Origin: Tumebacillus avium
GTDB lineage: Bacteria; Bacillota; Bacilli; Tumebacillales; Tumebacillaceae
Length of the DNA: 64,000 bases
Assembly: GCF_002162355.1 (NCBI RefSeq)
Contig: NZ_CP021434.1
Coordinates: forward strand, 4,394,001 to 4,458,000
Direction: 5' to 3'
Below are positions 47,961-56,593 of this stretch, piece after piece. The stretch's first letter is position 1; each line of letters begins with the position of its first letter. The position numbers were made by a program, and so were the translations under genes. The notes beneath the pieces are model-generated. The model made no database searches, had not been told where the DNA came from, and saw nothing but the letters and a program-made list of their open reading frames with translations.

Positions 47961-48914
47961 CTACAGAGAAGGCAGCGCCGCGATCGTTGCGCGCGCTTCG
48001 GCGATCAGGTTGCGGATGACCTGCTCCACGGGGAGAATCTCGCGGATCAGGCCAACGCCTTGGCCGCTGTACGCATATCCCTGCTCCATCTGGCCTTCAA
48101 GCACGGCGAGGCGATTTTTCTCACCCTTGATGTACGGGTACAACGTCTCGCGTGTCGGACGCGTTTTTTCAAAAGCCAGCACTTCGTCGATGTACGGGCC
48201 GCGCAGCACGCGGGTCACACCGCCGACGCTGCGCTCCATCATCGTTGTGTCTTCGCCGCGCGCGGCGAGCAGCGCCTGCTTGTAGTTGTCATGAGCGGGT
48301 GACTCTTCTGTTGCGATCAGCACCGTGCCCAGCTGCACGCCAGCCGCGCCAAGCGCCAGCGCTGCCGCCACCCCGCGTCCATCCGCCACGCCGCCCGCTG
48401 CGATCACCGGAACGGTCACCGCGCTCACCGCTTGCGGGATCAAGGCAAACGTGGTCAACTCGGCCGGGCCGTTGTGTCCGCCCGCTTCTGTGCCTTCTGC
48501 GATCAGGATATCCGCGCCAGCCTGCTCTGCCTTGGCTGCATGCATCGCCGTTGAGACGACGACCATCACCGGCAGTCCCGCTTCTTTAAAGACCGGGATA
48601 AACGGCCGCGGATTGCCGGCCGAGATCGACACAGCTCGGATCTTGTCCTTATATTTTAAAATGGTCTCCACTCGTTCACGCGGGTCGCTGTGCTCCCCGA
48701 TCGGCAGGTTGACGCCAAACGGCTTGGTCGTCAGTTCGGCTGCCAGCCGGATCTGCTCTTCAAAATCTGCAAGCGGCCGCCCGGCCGAACCGACCTGGCC
48801 AAACGCGCCTGCGTTGGAAACGGCTGCTGCCAGTTTCCCGTCACCGATGTAGGCCATGCCGCCTTCGATGATCGGGTACTCAATGCCCAGCAGGTCCAGT
48901 AAACGCTGTTTCAT
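47961..48914 (-). CDS. FMN-dependent enoyl-ACP reductase II / nitronate monooxygenase-like protein
   Basis: A 317-aa TIM-barrel flavoprotein. Markers are GGMAYIGDGKLAAAVSNAG, EGTEAGGHNGP (catalytic His region), AAGGVADGRGVAAAL and GVQLGTVLIATEES (FMN phosphate loop). These are shared by FabK (enoyl-ACP reduction in fatty acid synthesis) and nitronate monooxygenases; no fab genes are next to it, so I leave the activity open. The ATG at 48914 follows GGAGG by nine bases; an open extension upstream has no ribosome site. Confidence 0.85.
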   Translation of the reverse strand: MKQRLLDLLGIEYPIIEGGMAYIGDGKLAAAVSNAGAFGQVGSAGRPLADFEEQIRLAAELTTKPFGVNLPIGEHSDPRERVETILKYKDKIRAVSISAGNPRPFIPVFKEAGLPVMVVVSTAMHAAKAEQAGADILIAEGTEAGGHNGPAELTTFALIPQAVSAVTVPVIAAGGVADGRGVAAALALGAAGVQLGTVLIATEESPAHDNYKQALLAARGEDTTMMERSVGGVTRVLRGPYIDEVLAFEKTRPTRETLYPYIKGEKNRLAVLEGQMEQGYAYSGQGVGLIREILPVEQVIRNLIAEARATIAALPSL

Positions 48915-48953
48915 CAACATTCCCCTCCTGATTTTCATCATACCAGAACTTGC

Positions 48954-48981
48954 AAAAAAGGATGCCGCAAAACGGCACCCT
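48954..48981 (-). terminator. Terminator of folE
   Basis: Stem GGGTGCCG/GCGGCATCC around a TTTT loop at 48960-48980, followed by six T on the minus strand. Confidence 0.85.
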
Positions 48982-49002
48982 TTTCCTGAGATTCTGTACA
49001 AA

Positions 49003-49566
49003 TTAGCCGCGCATCAGCGAAAACACTTCGGCACGCGCTTCGGAAGACGCTTGATAGATGCCGCGCACCGACGTGGTGATCGTCGAAGCGCCCGGCTTCT
49101 TGACGCCGCGCATCGTCATGCACATGTGCTCGGCTTCCACGATGACAGCCACGCCGTGCGGGTTGAGCTTGTTGACCAGCGTGTCGGCCACCGTCGAGGT
49201 GATGCGCTCTTGCAGCTGCGGCTGGCGAGCGACCGTTTCCACGACGCGAGCGAGCTTGGACAGACCGGTCACTTGACCGTTGCGGGGGATGTAAGCAACG
49301 TGTGCTTTGCCATAGAACGGCACGAGGTGGTGTTCGCACATCGAGAAGAACGGAATGTCTTTTACGATGACTACTTCTTCGTGCATTTCATTAAAGATCG
49401 CCGAAAGTTCGTCTTCCGGATTCTTGCCGAGCCCTTCAAAAACTTCTGCGTACATCTTCGCGACGCGCTTCGGCGTGTCGAGCAGACCTTCGCGATCCGG
49501 GTCTTCCCCGACCGCTTCCAACAGCATGCGGACTGCCGTTTGCGCTTTATCGAAATCAAATGCCAT
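49003..49566 (-). CDS. folE: GTP cyclohydrolase I
   Basis: A 187-aa homodecameric enzyme converting GTP to 7,8-dihydroneopterin triphosphate, first step of folate synthesis. Zinc ligands are Cys77 and His80 in [10 protein letters not shown] and a Cys near 149 in [20 protein letters not shown] and DIPFFS are family hallmarks. Length is typical. GGGAGG lies eight bases before the ATG. It is monocistronic, with a strong promoter and its own terminator. Confidence 0.96.
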   Translation of the reverse strand: MAFDFDKAQTAVRMLLEAVGEDPDREGLLDTPKRVAKMYAEVFEGLGKNPEDELSAIFNEMHEEVVIVKDIPFFSMCEHHLVPFYGKAHVAYIPRNGQVTGLSKLARVVETVARQPQLQERITSTVADTLVNKLNPHGVAVIVEAEHMCMTMRGVKKPGASTITTSVRGIYQASSEARAEVFSLMRG

Positions 49567-49648
49567 TGCGAGAACCTCCCAGCGAATTCAATAGCTTCAT
49601 CTATTGTTGATAGAATGGAGTTGATAGTGTCATAGAAATGCAATCCCT

Positions 49649-49678
49649 ACTATATACAAAAGCAACCTCTTTTGTCAA
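49649..49678 (-). promoter_or_regulatory. Sigma-A promoter of folE
   Basis: Perfect TTGACA (49673-49678), 18-bp spacer and TATAGT (49649-49654) on the minus strand. The ~75-nt leader contains a small CAATAG/CTATTG hairpin just before the ribosome site. Confidence 0.75.
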
Positions 49679-49775
49679 ATAGCCTCTTCCTAGTTTTCCA
49701 CCAGTTTCCGAAATCATGCTGAGGATAAGAAACGGACTCCTCCATCCTGAGATGAAGAAGTCCATGGAGTCAGGA

Positions 49776-52268
49776 TCAGGTGCCAGTGCCCGGATTGGAA
49801 GGCTGTGTCGTGTCTCCGCCACCGCCGTTTTCGCCGCCTGTGCCCGGCTGTGTCGGAGTGGTGGTGCCACCGCCCGGCTGCGTCGGCGTATCAGGATTGG
49901 TCGGCGGAACGGTTGGTGTGGTCGGTGTGCCGCCAGGAGTCCCTGGCGTGCCCGGTGTTGTCGGCGTGGTGGTGCCACCACCCGGCTGTTGTCCATTGCC
50001 GCCTTGTTCGCCCGGCGTTTCCGGTTCGGTCGGGGTATCCGGCTCTTGCGGATCGGCAGGCTCCTGCCCCGGCACCGTCAGTTGGGCGAAGTTGGAGTCG
50101 GACAGCTTCTCACTGCCCTTCATCACGACAACCGAGTAGAGATAGGTCTTGCCCGGCTGAATGTTCGTATCCGTATAGCCCGGTTTGGTCAACTCGCCGA
50201 TCCCGCCCGAGTTGGACACCGTGCCGTTCGGATTCTTTTCGGCGCGGAACAAGAAGTATTTCGCGTCTTTCACGTCGACCGGCGACCAGGTCAACACCGC
50301 CTTGTTGCCTTGCAGTTTTACAGACAGGTCGCTGATGATCGCCTTGTCTTTGTCGTCCTTTTCTTCCTCGACCGGCTTGTTGGAGACGTTTAAGTCAAAG
50401 CGCGGCGCAGGACGGCCCTGCAGGCCTTCAGACATGACTTTCGAGAACAGGGCGGACGGAATCTCCGAACCTTGGCTGGCGAGGTAGTGCTGTTCGTCCG
50501 ATTGGTCGAAGCCCATCCACGTCACCATCACATAGCCCGGCGTGTACCCGGCAAACCAAGCGTCGCGGTTGCCGCCGGTCTGGCCCATTTCGGTCGTGCC
50601 GGTCTTGCCGGCCACGTCGCGGCCGGAGATGCGGGCGCTGGTGCCGGTGCCCTGCTCGACCGCTGCTTTCAGCATGCGGGTGATCGTCTTCGCCGTATCC
50701 GGCTTGATCGCTTCGTGCGACTTCACTTCGATCGCAGCGAGGACGTCGCCTTCCGCATTTTGAATCTCGCGGATCGCAAACGGCTCGGTGCGCACGCCGT
50801 TGTTGGCAAATGCGGTGTAAGCGCCGGCCAGATCAAGCGGCGTGACATCGACGTCGCCCAGTGCAACGCCGAGGCGCTGGGAGTCCTCTTGTTTCAGCGG
50901 AATCCCAAAGTTTTTCGTCGTGTATTCATAACCGACATCCACGCCCATGTCATTGAGCAGAGAGACGGCCGGGATGTTCAGCGACCAGATGACCGCTTCA
51001 TTCATCGTGACTTTGTCTTTCGGCCACAGCTTCCAGTTGTTCGGCTTATAGCCGCCCGCGAACTCGGTGCCCGCCTTGTTGTTCAAGATGGTAGACGGCG
51101 AGTATTTGCCGGTGTCGATCGCCGGGCCGTAGACCATGATCGGCTTAAACGACGAGCCCGGACGGACTTTCGCCATCGAAGCGCGGTTGAGCACCGCCTG
51201 CGGGGTGTGCTCCAGCTCCGGCTTGTCGCGTCCGCCGACCAGCGCCAGCACGCCGCCCGTCTCCGGGTCCACGATGACAGACGCCGATTGTGCCCAAGTG
51301 CCGTCTCCCGCGTTGTTCGGGAAGTTGGCCGGGTCTTTGTAGGCATTTTGCAGCGAATCCTGCAGTTTCGGGTCGAGGTTGGTGTAGACCTTCACCCCGC
51401 CGCGCAGCACCTGCTCCGCTTCGATGCCCATTTTCTCCGACGCCTCTTCCAGCACGTAGTCGAGGTAGTACGGATATTTGACTTCCTGATCCATGCCTTT
51501 GATGTCATCGCCCGGCTTCTCAGAGAGCTGCAGCGGCTCGGTGATCGCCGCGTCATATTTTTCTTTGGTGATGTACTCGTATTTGAGCATCTGGTCGAGC
51601 ACGATGTTGCGGCGCTCGATCGACAGCTCCGGGTTGGCGCGCGGGTTGTACGCGCTCGGCGCGTTGGGAAGACCTGCCAGCAGGGCGCTTTCGGCCAGCG
51701 TCAGTTCCTCCATGCGGTCGCCTTTGTCAAAATACACTTCCGCTGCGTATTTCACACCGGTCACGTTGCCTGCGAACGTGATGCGGTTAAAGTACATTTC
51801 CAAAATATCGTCTTTGGAATAATTGCGTTCGATCTGTGCCGCCAGCGAGATCTCTTTGACCTTGCGCGTAAACGTCTTCTCATGCGAGAGGTAGACGTTT
51901 TTGGCGAGCTGCTGCGTGATCGTCGAACCGCCTTCCGCTTTCGATCCGGTGATGATGTCGCGGTACACCGCGCGTCCGATCGCCCGGAAGTCGATGCCGT
52001 TGTGATTCTTAAAGCGATTGTCCTCAACGGCCACGATCGCATCTTGCAGATCTTTTGGAATCTCGCTTAACTTCGCCCCTTCACCGGCGACCGATTGGAA
52101 CTGCATGATCTCATTTCCGTCCCGGTCATAGATGTACGAGGTCTTGTACTCGATCTCCAGCTTCGATTTATCAAATGTCGGGAGCGCGATGCTGCATCCG
52201 ATGAGAATGACAGCGATACCGGTTACCAAAAAGGCAATCAAAATGCTCCGTAAGATTTTTTTCCCCAC
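49776..52268 (-). CDS. Class A penicillin-binding protein with Pro/Gly/Thr-rich tail
   Basis: An 830-aa bifunctional peptidoglycan synthase. A signal anchor (~6-28) is followed by a GT51 glycosyltransferase with catalytic Glu in AVEDNRF near 83 and EGGSTITQQLAKN. The transpeptidase has SSFKP with the active Ser near 371, SLN (about 425) and KTGTTE near 550. After it comes an Fn3-like module (~640-725), then ~100 residues almost entirely Gly, Thr, Pro, Gln and Asn. Starts with GTG at 52268, seven bases after AGAGGTG. Related to PBP1a/PonA of Bacilli, which often carry disordered tails. Confidence 0.95.
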   Translation of the reverse strand: MGKKILRSILIAFLVTGIAVILIGCSIALPTFDKSKLEIEYKTSYIYDRDGNEIMQFQSVAGEGAKLSEIPKDLQDAIVAVEDNRFKNHNGIDFRAIGRAVYRDIITGSKAEGGSTITQQLAKNVYLSHEKTFTRKVKEISLAAQIERNYSKDDILEMYFNRITFAGNVTGVKYAAEVYFDKGDRMEELTLAESALLAGLPNAPSAYNPRANPELSIERRNIVLDQMLKYEYITKEKYDAAITEPLQLSEKPGDDIKGMDQEVKYPYYLDYVLEEASEKMGIEAEQVLRGGVKVYTNLDPKLQDSLQNAYKDPANFPNNAGDGTWAQSASVIVDPETGGVLALVGGRDKPELEHTPQAVLNRASMAKVRPGSSFKPIMVYGPAIDTGKYSPSTILNNKAGTEFAGGYKPNNWKLWPKDKVTMNEAVIWSLNIPAVSLLNDMGVDVGYEYTTKNFGIPLKQEDSQRLGVALGDVDVTPLDLAGAYTAFANNGVRTEPFAIREIQNAEGDVLAAIEVKSHEAIKPDTAKTITRMLKAAVEQGTGTSARISGRDVAGKTGTTEMGQTGGNRDAWFAGYTPGYVMVTWMGFDQSDEQHYLASQGSEIPSALFSKVMSEGLQGRPAPRFDLNVSNKPVEEEKDDKDKAIISDLSVKLQGNKAVLTWSPVDVKDAKYFLFRAEKNPNGTVSNSGGIGELTKPGYTDTNIQPGKTYLYSVVVMKGSEKLSDSNFAQLTVPGQEPADPQEPDTPTEPETPGEQGGNGQQPGGGTTTPTTPGTPGTPGGTPTTPTVPPTNPDTPTQPGGGTTTPTQPGTGGENGGGGDTTQPSNPGTGT

Positions 52269-52289
52269 AACCTATCACCTCTTTTGCAC

Positions 52290-52318
52290 ATTCTACTGTA
52301 CGTCCCGTCAACAGACAA
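52290..52318 (-). promoter_or_regulatory. Candidate sigma-A promoter of the PBP gene
   Basis: TTGTCT (52313-52318), 17-bp spacer, TAGAAT (52290-52295) on the minus strand, close to the ribosome site. Confidence 0.6.
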
Positions 52319-52395
52319 ACGGTAGATTCGTACAGGAATCGCGGTTTGCACCTTCTTACTCCTATTCGCAAGAGCAATCGTTTTTCTGTCCACAC

Positions 52396-52442
52396 AAAAC
52401 CCCTTACCCTGTTATAGACGGCCGACACAGGGAAGGGGTTTC
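52396..52442 (-). terminator. Terminator after the EamA-like gene
   Basis: Stem AACCCCTT-CCCTGT (52398-52412) with ACAGGG-AAGGGGTT (52427-52440) and a one-base bulge; T-rich on the minus-strand exit. Confidence 0.85.
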
Positions 52443-52485
52443 ACTTTTCATCATAGATGCAATTTTCAGACACGGCAGACTGCGA

Positions 52486-52941
52486 TCAGGCGCTCAGGAT
52501 GTAGCCGCCGACCATGATCAGACTGCCGCCGATGACGATTTTGCCAAGGTCGGCGCCGTTTTGCAGCTCGTTAAAGAAAATCAGGCCGAGCACGACCGCG
52601 ACCAGCGTGTTGGCGTTGACCAGCGGGATCAGTTGCGCCACGTTGGTCGCCGGATCGCGAAACGCGCCGGTCACCGTCAGCGTCCCGATCAGCCAGACCG
52701 AGCCCGCCGCCGCCCCGATCAAGAGATAGGTCCAGACGTTTGGCGCGCTGAACATCGCCGTTCCTCCGCCGCGCAGCCAGGCAAAACCGGCCGCCGTGAC
52801 GACCACGCCGAGCGCCAGGCCCAGCGCGATCAGCTCCAGCGGCGCTTTGAGATATTTGTCCGAACTCAGGTATTTCAACGGGATGCTGTACACCCCGTAC
52901 GCAAACGCGGCGATGATGCCGGCGATCACCCATGTTTTCAA
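52486..52941 (-). CDS. EamA/DMT-like four-to-five-helix membrane protein
   Basis: About 151 aa with some five hydrophobic helices (~5-22, ~32-52, ~66-84, ~97-115, ~125-148), as in half-size drug/metabolite transporter (EamA/GlcU-like) proteins that work as dimers. NANTLVAVVLGLIFFNE resembles the conserved last helices of that family. I suggest a TTG start at 52941, eight bases after GAGG; a GTG three codons upstream would place the ribosome site inside the coding frame. Substrate unknown. Confidence 0.7.
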   Translation of the reverse strand: MKTWVIAGIIAAFAYGVYSIPLKYLSSDKYLKAPLELIALGLALGVVVTAAGFAWLRGGGTAMFSAPNVWTYLLIGAAAGSVWLIGTLTVTGAFRDPATNVAQLIPLVNANTLVAVVLGLIFFNELQNGADLGKIVIGGSLIMVGGYILSA

Positions 52942-52974
52942 GCCTTCCACCTCTGCTGTCAGATCGATTTGGGT

Positions 52975-53568
52975 CTAGCCCTTGTCTATGTCTATGACAG
53001 CTCGGGACGGGACTTTCCCATACCTGCGAATCAAATCTTCCACCGGGATCAAAACGCGCTTCAGCGGCAGGCGTTTGCCTTGCGATACGCGCCGCTTGCC
53101 TTCAGGATGGCAAAACAGCATCATCAGCCGCATGTACCAGGCTTTAAAGCGAAACCAGCGCGTGACGGGCACATCCTGCACCGTGAAGCCGAGCGGTTCC
53201 ACGCCGCGGTTGAGCAGCGTGACGCCGATCAGCGCCTTGATCCGTTCGCCGCGCGGATGTTTGCAGAGGAACTCGACCAGTTCCGGCAGCGAGCGCTGGG
53301 TCTCGCGCAGCACGATCACCCCGCGCCGGTTGTCCGACGTGACGCCGTGCAGCATTTGTTGAAGACGAAGATTGTAAAAGTGCAAAAATCCTACCCAGTC
53401 GCCGCTGTGAATCTCCTTGCCGTCCGGCAGCCGGATCACAGGACCGGTATAATGCCGGACACGAATGCGGAATATATTTTTGCCCTGACGGTCCTCATAG
53501 TCGAACCGTCGGACCATCCTGTACAGGATGTCTCCCCATTTCCACAGGGTTAACTCGATTCGGTTCAT
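52975..53568 (-). CDS. YkoP-like protein of unknown function
   Basis: A 197-aa soluble basic protein. The pattern LWKWGDILYR...GNIFRIRVRHYTG...DGKEIHSGDWVGFLHFYN followed by a SLPELVEFL helix is what I remember of the YkoP family in Bacilli, but I could not check this. No membrane segments and no catalytic motif are visible. It lies 34 bp upstream of the EamA-like gene and is likely co-transcribed with it. AAGGGGAGA lies before the ATG. Confidence 0.55.
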   Translation of the reverse strand: MNRIELTLWKWGDILYRMVRRFDYEDRQGKNIFRIRVRHYTGPVIRLPDGKEIHSGDWVGFLHFYNLRLQQMLHGVTSDNRRGVIVLRETQRSLPELVEFLCKHPRGERIKALIGVTLLNRGVEPLGFTVQDVPVTRWFRFKAWYMRLMMLFCHPEGKRRVSQGKRLPLKRVLIPVEDLIRRYGKVPSRAVIDIDKG

Positions 53569-53662
53569 CTTGGTCTCCCCTTACAGAGCTTCTAAGGACT
53601 GCCTACCTAGTATGGGCGTCACATATCAAGTGTATGCTGGAAGGGTCCGCGCTGTGTAAAAA

Positions 53663-53695
53663 CAAAAATCCTCCGGGAAAGGAATCCCGGAGGCT
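53663..53695 (-). terminator. Terminator of the cold-shock gene
   Basis: Stem CCTCCGGGA (53670-53678) with TCCCGGAGG (53685-53693) followed by TTTTTG on the minus strand. Confidence 0.85.
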
Positions 53696-53710
53696 TTGTT
53701 CGCAGTTAGA

Positions 53711-53908
53711 TTACAGCTTCGTTACGTTTGCTGCTTGCGGACCGCGAGCGCCTTCCACGATGTCGAAGGAAACGGATTGACCTTCTTCGAGGGTTTTGAA
53801 GCCATCGGTTTGGATCGCGGAGAAATGAACAAATACGTCGTCACCGTCTTCGCGCTCGATGAAACCGTAACCTTTTTCAGCGTTGAACCATTTCACTTTA
53901 CCTTGCAT
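53711..53908 (-). CDS. Cold-shock protein (CspA/CspB family)
   Basis: A 65-aa single OB-fold RNA chaperone. RNP1 (KGYGFIE) and RNP2 (VFVHFSAI) are intact, and length and sequence are typical of Bacillus CspB-type proteins. It binds single-stranded RNA or DNA and prevents secondary structure. TAGGAGG lies before the ATG. It is monocistronic with a strong promoter, a ~70-nt leader and its own terminator. Confidence 0.97.
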   Translation of the reverse strand: MQGKVKWFNAEKGYGFIEREDGDDVFVHFSAIQTDGFKTLEEGQSVSFDIVEGARGPQAANVTKL

Positions 53909-53977
53909 GGGAATCCTCCTAACGGTACATTAAAGATAAAGGCAAAACTAGTATTCCCAATCTTACCTTTGTGTAAT

Positions 53978-54006
53978 ATTTTACCTTGTCTGAAATTCGA
54001 AGTCAA
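53978..54006 (-). promoter_or_regulatory. Sigma-A promoter of the cold-shock gene
   Basis: TTGACT (54001-54006), 17-bp spacer, TAAAAT (53978-53983) on the minus strand. The resulting leader of about 70 nt is long enough for the post-transcriptional control common in csp genes. Confidence 0.75.
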
Positions 54007-54060
54007 TAATCCTATGTTGCGTAAACGAAGATTAACGATCCAAACAGGAGCGATTTCCAA

Positions 54061-54441
54061 ATGAGAAAAAAGCCAACTCACATCACTAAGGTTTACACTT
54101 TAAACGTTGAAGATCCGGGAGATTATTACTACAAGCCGGAAGGGGTGCTCTTCATCGACGAACAAGGCAATTACACGCTGTTCGCCGCCGATTCGCGGCA
54201 CAATTTCCTGCGCACCGCCGTCCACAAGTTCCCGTACAAGGACCTCGAGGAAGGCGTCGAATACCGCAATCATCATTTACAGTTAAATGATGTGACCCTG
54301 CAATACGCACCCCGCTTCGACATGGTCGTCGACGAGATGCTGGACATCCTCCAAGCGGTGTTCACCGGGTCGCCGCGACAGTTCTTCTTCCTCGAGCGGT
54401 TCTTCCTGCCGGGCAGTCCGCACAACCATTTTACGCCGTAA
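54061..54441 (+). CDS. Hypothetical protein, 126 aa
   Basis: A soluble protein with alternating beta-rich sequence in the first 80 residues (VYTLNVEDPGDYYYKPEGVL) and a helical C-terminus rich in Phe (FFFLERFFLP). I do not recognise the family and see no catalytic motif, signal peptide or membrane helix. AGGAG lies ten bases before the ATG. It is divergent from the cold-shock gene and ends at a strong terminator. GC-rich codon use matches the neighbours, so it looks native. Confidence 0.7.
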   Translation: MRKKPTHITKVYTLNVEDPGDYYYKPEGVLFIDEQGNYTLFAADSRHNFLRTAVHKFPYKDLEEGVEYRNHHLQLNDVTLQYAPRFDMVVDEMLDILQAVFTGSPRQFFFLERFFLPGSPHNHFTP

Positions 54442-54479
54442 AAAAGAGCCCCTCTCGCCATGAGAGGAGGCTCTTTTTA
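54441..54479. terminator. Bidirectional terminator
   Basis: Stem AAAAAGAGCC-CTCTC with GAGAG-GGCTCTTTTT between convergent genes, starting at the stop codon of the 126-aa gene. Confidence 0.88.
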
Positions 54480-55250
54480 TTTTGCGCTGCTCATCGCCCA
54501 GTCGTACAGGCGCGGGAGCAGATGGCGCAGCTTGACCGGAATGTAGCCGGACTTGGGCAGCACGTAGAGCGGCTTTTTCTGCACCGCCGCTTTCAGCGCC
54601 GTCTCCGCCACCTCTTCCGGCTTCAGGAAGCCCACGATGCTCGGCACGCTCTTGCGGTCCGCCTTGTCGAAAAACGGAGTTTCCACCGGGCCCGGGTTGA
54701 TCGTGGACAGGGTCACCCCGGTGCCGCGCATCTCGTAGCGCAGGGCGTCCGAGAAGCCCATCACCGCATGTTTGGTCGCCGCATACGCCCCGTGCTTCTT
54801 GCCGGCCATGAAAGAGGCAAGCGAAGCGAGGTTGATGATGTGCCCGCTGCCCCGCTGCCGCATCGACGGCAACACCGCTTTCGTCATGCGCACGAGGCCG
54901 AAGTAGTTGACATTCATCATCCCTTCGACCTCTTCCATCGTGATGTCTTCCGTCGATTTGAAGAATCCATAGCCGGAGTTGTTCATCAGGATGTCGATCC
55001 GGGTGAAGCGCTTCAGCACATCGTCCACTACCCGGTTCACATTTTCCTCATCGGTGACATCGAGGGCATAAAAAGGCGCCTCGATGTTATAGCGGTCCTT
55101 GATCTCTTCCGACAAAGACTGCAGTTTGTCGATCGAGCGCGCAGCCAGCACCGGGACCGCGCCGTGCTTGGCAAACAAGAGCGCTGCGTCCCGGCCGATG
55201 CCGCTGGAGGCGCCGGTGATCAGGACGATTTGATTTTGCAGCATCAGCAT
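54477..55250 (-). CDS. Short-chain dehydrogenase/reductase
   Basis: About 257 aa, classical SDR: NAD(P)-binding TGASSGIG at residues 12-19, NNSGYG, catalytic Ser in NLASLASF and YAATK. The C-terminal ~40 residues (KKPLYVLPKSGYIPVKLRHLLPRL) form an amphipathic or membrane-associating tail. Specific substrate unknown. The ATG overlaps the rhodanese stop by one base (TAATG), so translation is coupled; the frame is open further upstream inside the rhodanese gene, which I do not use. Confidence 0.88.
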   Translation of the reverse strand: MLMLQNQIVLITGASSGIGRDAALLFAKHGAVPVLAARSIDKLQSLSEEIKDRYNIEAPFYALDVTDEENVNRVVDDVLKRFTRIDILMNNSGYGFFKSTEDITMEEVEGMMNVNYFGLVRMTKAVLPSMRQRGSGHIINLASLASFMAGKKHGAYAATKHAVMGFSDALRYEMRGTGVTLSTINPGPVETPFFDKADRKSVPSIVGFLKPEEVAETALKAAVQKKPLYVLPKSGYIPVKLRHLLPRLYDWAMSSAK

Positions 55251-55591
55251 TATTCGTCCATTCCCTGCTTCGTCGGGCCGCTCCACGAGAGCATGCCGCC
55301 ATAGAAATTGGTCACCTTGTCAAAACCGTTCATCTTCAAATAACGGGATACCTGGTGGCTGCGGTTGCCGCTGCGGCAGATGAAGACATACTCTTCCTCT
55401 TTGTTCAGTTCGGACATCTTGCCGGGGATGTCATTCATCGGGATCAGCGGCACGCCCGGAATGTGGCCCGAATTGTACTCATGCGGCTCCCGCACGTCGA
55501 TCAGCTTGATCTTGCCTTCCTTTGCCTGTTCCAAAATTCCCTGCAGTTCAGCAGCATCCAGTTGACGGATGCCATCGATTTCCTTTGCCAT
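55250..55591 (-). CDS. Single-domain rhodanese-like sulfurtransferase
   Basis: A 113-aa protein. The active-site loop CRSGNRS (Cys72) and the IDVREPHEY motif are intact, so it should carry a persulfide. It lies five bases after cysK and overlaps the SDR gene, so it is the middle gene of a cysK operon; this suggests a role in moving sulfur released from cysteine metabolism, which is inference. Confidence 0.93.
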   Translation of the reverse strand: MAKEIDGIRQLDAAELQGILEQAKEGKIKLIDVREPHEYNSGHIPGVPLIPMNDIPGKMSELNKEEEYVFICRSGNRSHQVSRYLKMNGFDKVTNFYGGMLSWSGPTKQGMDE

Positions 55592-55596
55592 CGTGC

Positions 55597-56529
55597 TTAC
55601 TCCTCCTTACAAGCTTCGAACAGATCACTCGTCAAATAACGCTCGCCCGTGTCCGGCGCAATGCACAGCACCCGCTTGCCGGGCCCGAGCATTTGCGCCA
55701 CTTTCATCGCCGTATGGACAGCAGCGCCCGCCGAGGTGCCGACGAGGATGCCTTCCTGCCGGGCGAGGGCTCGTGTCGTCTCCTGCGCATCAACGCAGGA
55801 GATCCGGAAAATTTCATCATAGACGCTCCGATTTAAGATCGGCGGCACAAAGCCGGGCGACGTGCCCACGATCTTGTGCGGACCCGGAGGCTGGCCTGAT
55901 AAGACGGCCGAAGACTCCGGCTCCACGACATACACCTTGATCCCCGGAATCAGTTCTTTGAGCGTCTCGCCCGTTCCGGTGATCGTGCCGCCCGTTCCGG
56001 CCGTGGCGACAAAAGCGTCGAGTCGGCCTTCCATCTGCTGATAGATCTCCCGGGCGGTCGTCTTGCGGTGCACGTTCGGATTGGAAAGATTCTCAAACTG
56101 CATCGGGATGAAGCTGTTCGGAATCTGCGCGGCGAGTTGCTCCGCCTTGGCCACCGCGCCGGTCATCCGCTCAGCGCCCGGCGTCAGCACCACATCTGCG
56201 CCGTACGCCTTGAGGATCGCAATGCGCTCCTTGGTTGCAGTATCGGGCATGATCATGATCGCCCGGTACCCTTTTGCTGCTGCCACCATCGCGAGACCGA
56301 TTCCCGTATTCCCGCTGGTCGGCTCGATGATCGTGGCGCCAGGCTGCAAGAGCCCGGCCGCTTCCGCCTCTGCGATCATATTGGACGCCGCGCGGTCTTT
56401 GACGCTGCGGCTGGGATTAAACATCTCCAATTTGACATACACGTCGGCCATCTCGCCTTGAGCGAGGCGGGACAGCTTGACCACCGGCGTTTCGCCAATT
56501 AATTCTGCCATGTTATGTACGATTTTCAT
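55597..56529 (-). CDS. cysK: Cysteine synthase A (O-acetylserine sulfhydrylase)
   Basis: A 310-aa PLP enzyme making cysteine from O-acetylserine and sulfide. The PLP lysine lies in SRSVKDRAA near residue 44, the substrate loop is TSGNTG, and the phosphate cradle is GTGGT. Length is normal. Some family members are cystathionine beta-synthase-like or O-phosphoserine-using, but the sequence fits CysK/CysM best. CAGGAG lies before the ATG. First gene of a cysK-rhodanese-SDR operon. Confidence 0.93.
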   Translation of the reverse strand: MKIVHNMAELIGETPVVKLSRLAQGEMADVYVKLEMFNPSRSVKDRAASNMIAEAEAAGLLQPGATIIEPTSGNTGIGLAMVAAAKGYRAIMIMPDTATKERIAILKAYGADVVLTPGAERMTGAVAKAEQLAAQIPNSFIPMQFENLSNPNVHRKTTAREIYQQMEGRLDAFVATAGTGGTITGTGETLKELIPGIKVYVVEPESSAVLSGQPPGPHKIVGTSPGFVPPILNRSVYDEIFRISCVDAQETTRALARQEGILVGTSAGAAVHTAMKVAQMLGPGKRVLCIAPDTGERYLTSDLFEACKEE

Positions 56530-56551
56530 TGCCCCAACTCCTGATCAGTGA

Positions 56552-56565
56552 TACAGGTATCTGTA
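56552..56565. promoter_or_regulatory. Inverted repeat upstream of cysK (operator candidate)
   Basis: TACAG-GTAT-CTGTA is a symmetrical 5+5 repeat 22 bp before the cysK ATG, next to a CTGATCAG palindrome (56541-56548). The position suits a regulator of cysteine genes, but I cannot match it to a known consensus. Confidence 0.35.
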
Positions 56566-56593
56566 CTAATCGTGGCATGTTTTTCCGTAGCTG

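Noticed and set aside
49780..50060. Short tandem DNA repeats that could suggest a CRISPR or minisatellite
   Set aside because: They encode the Pro/Gly/Thr tail of the PBP in frame; there are no regular spacers or cas genes.
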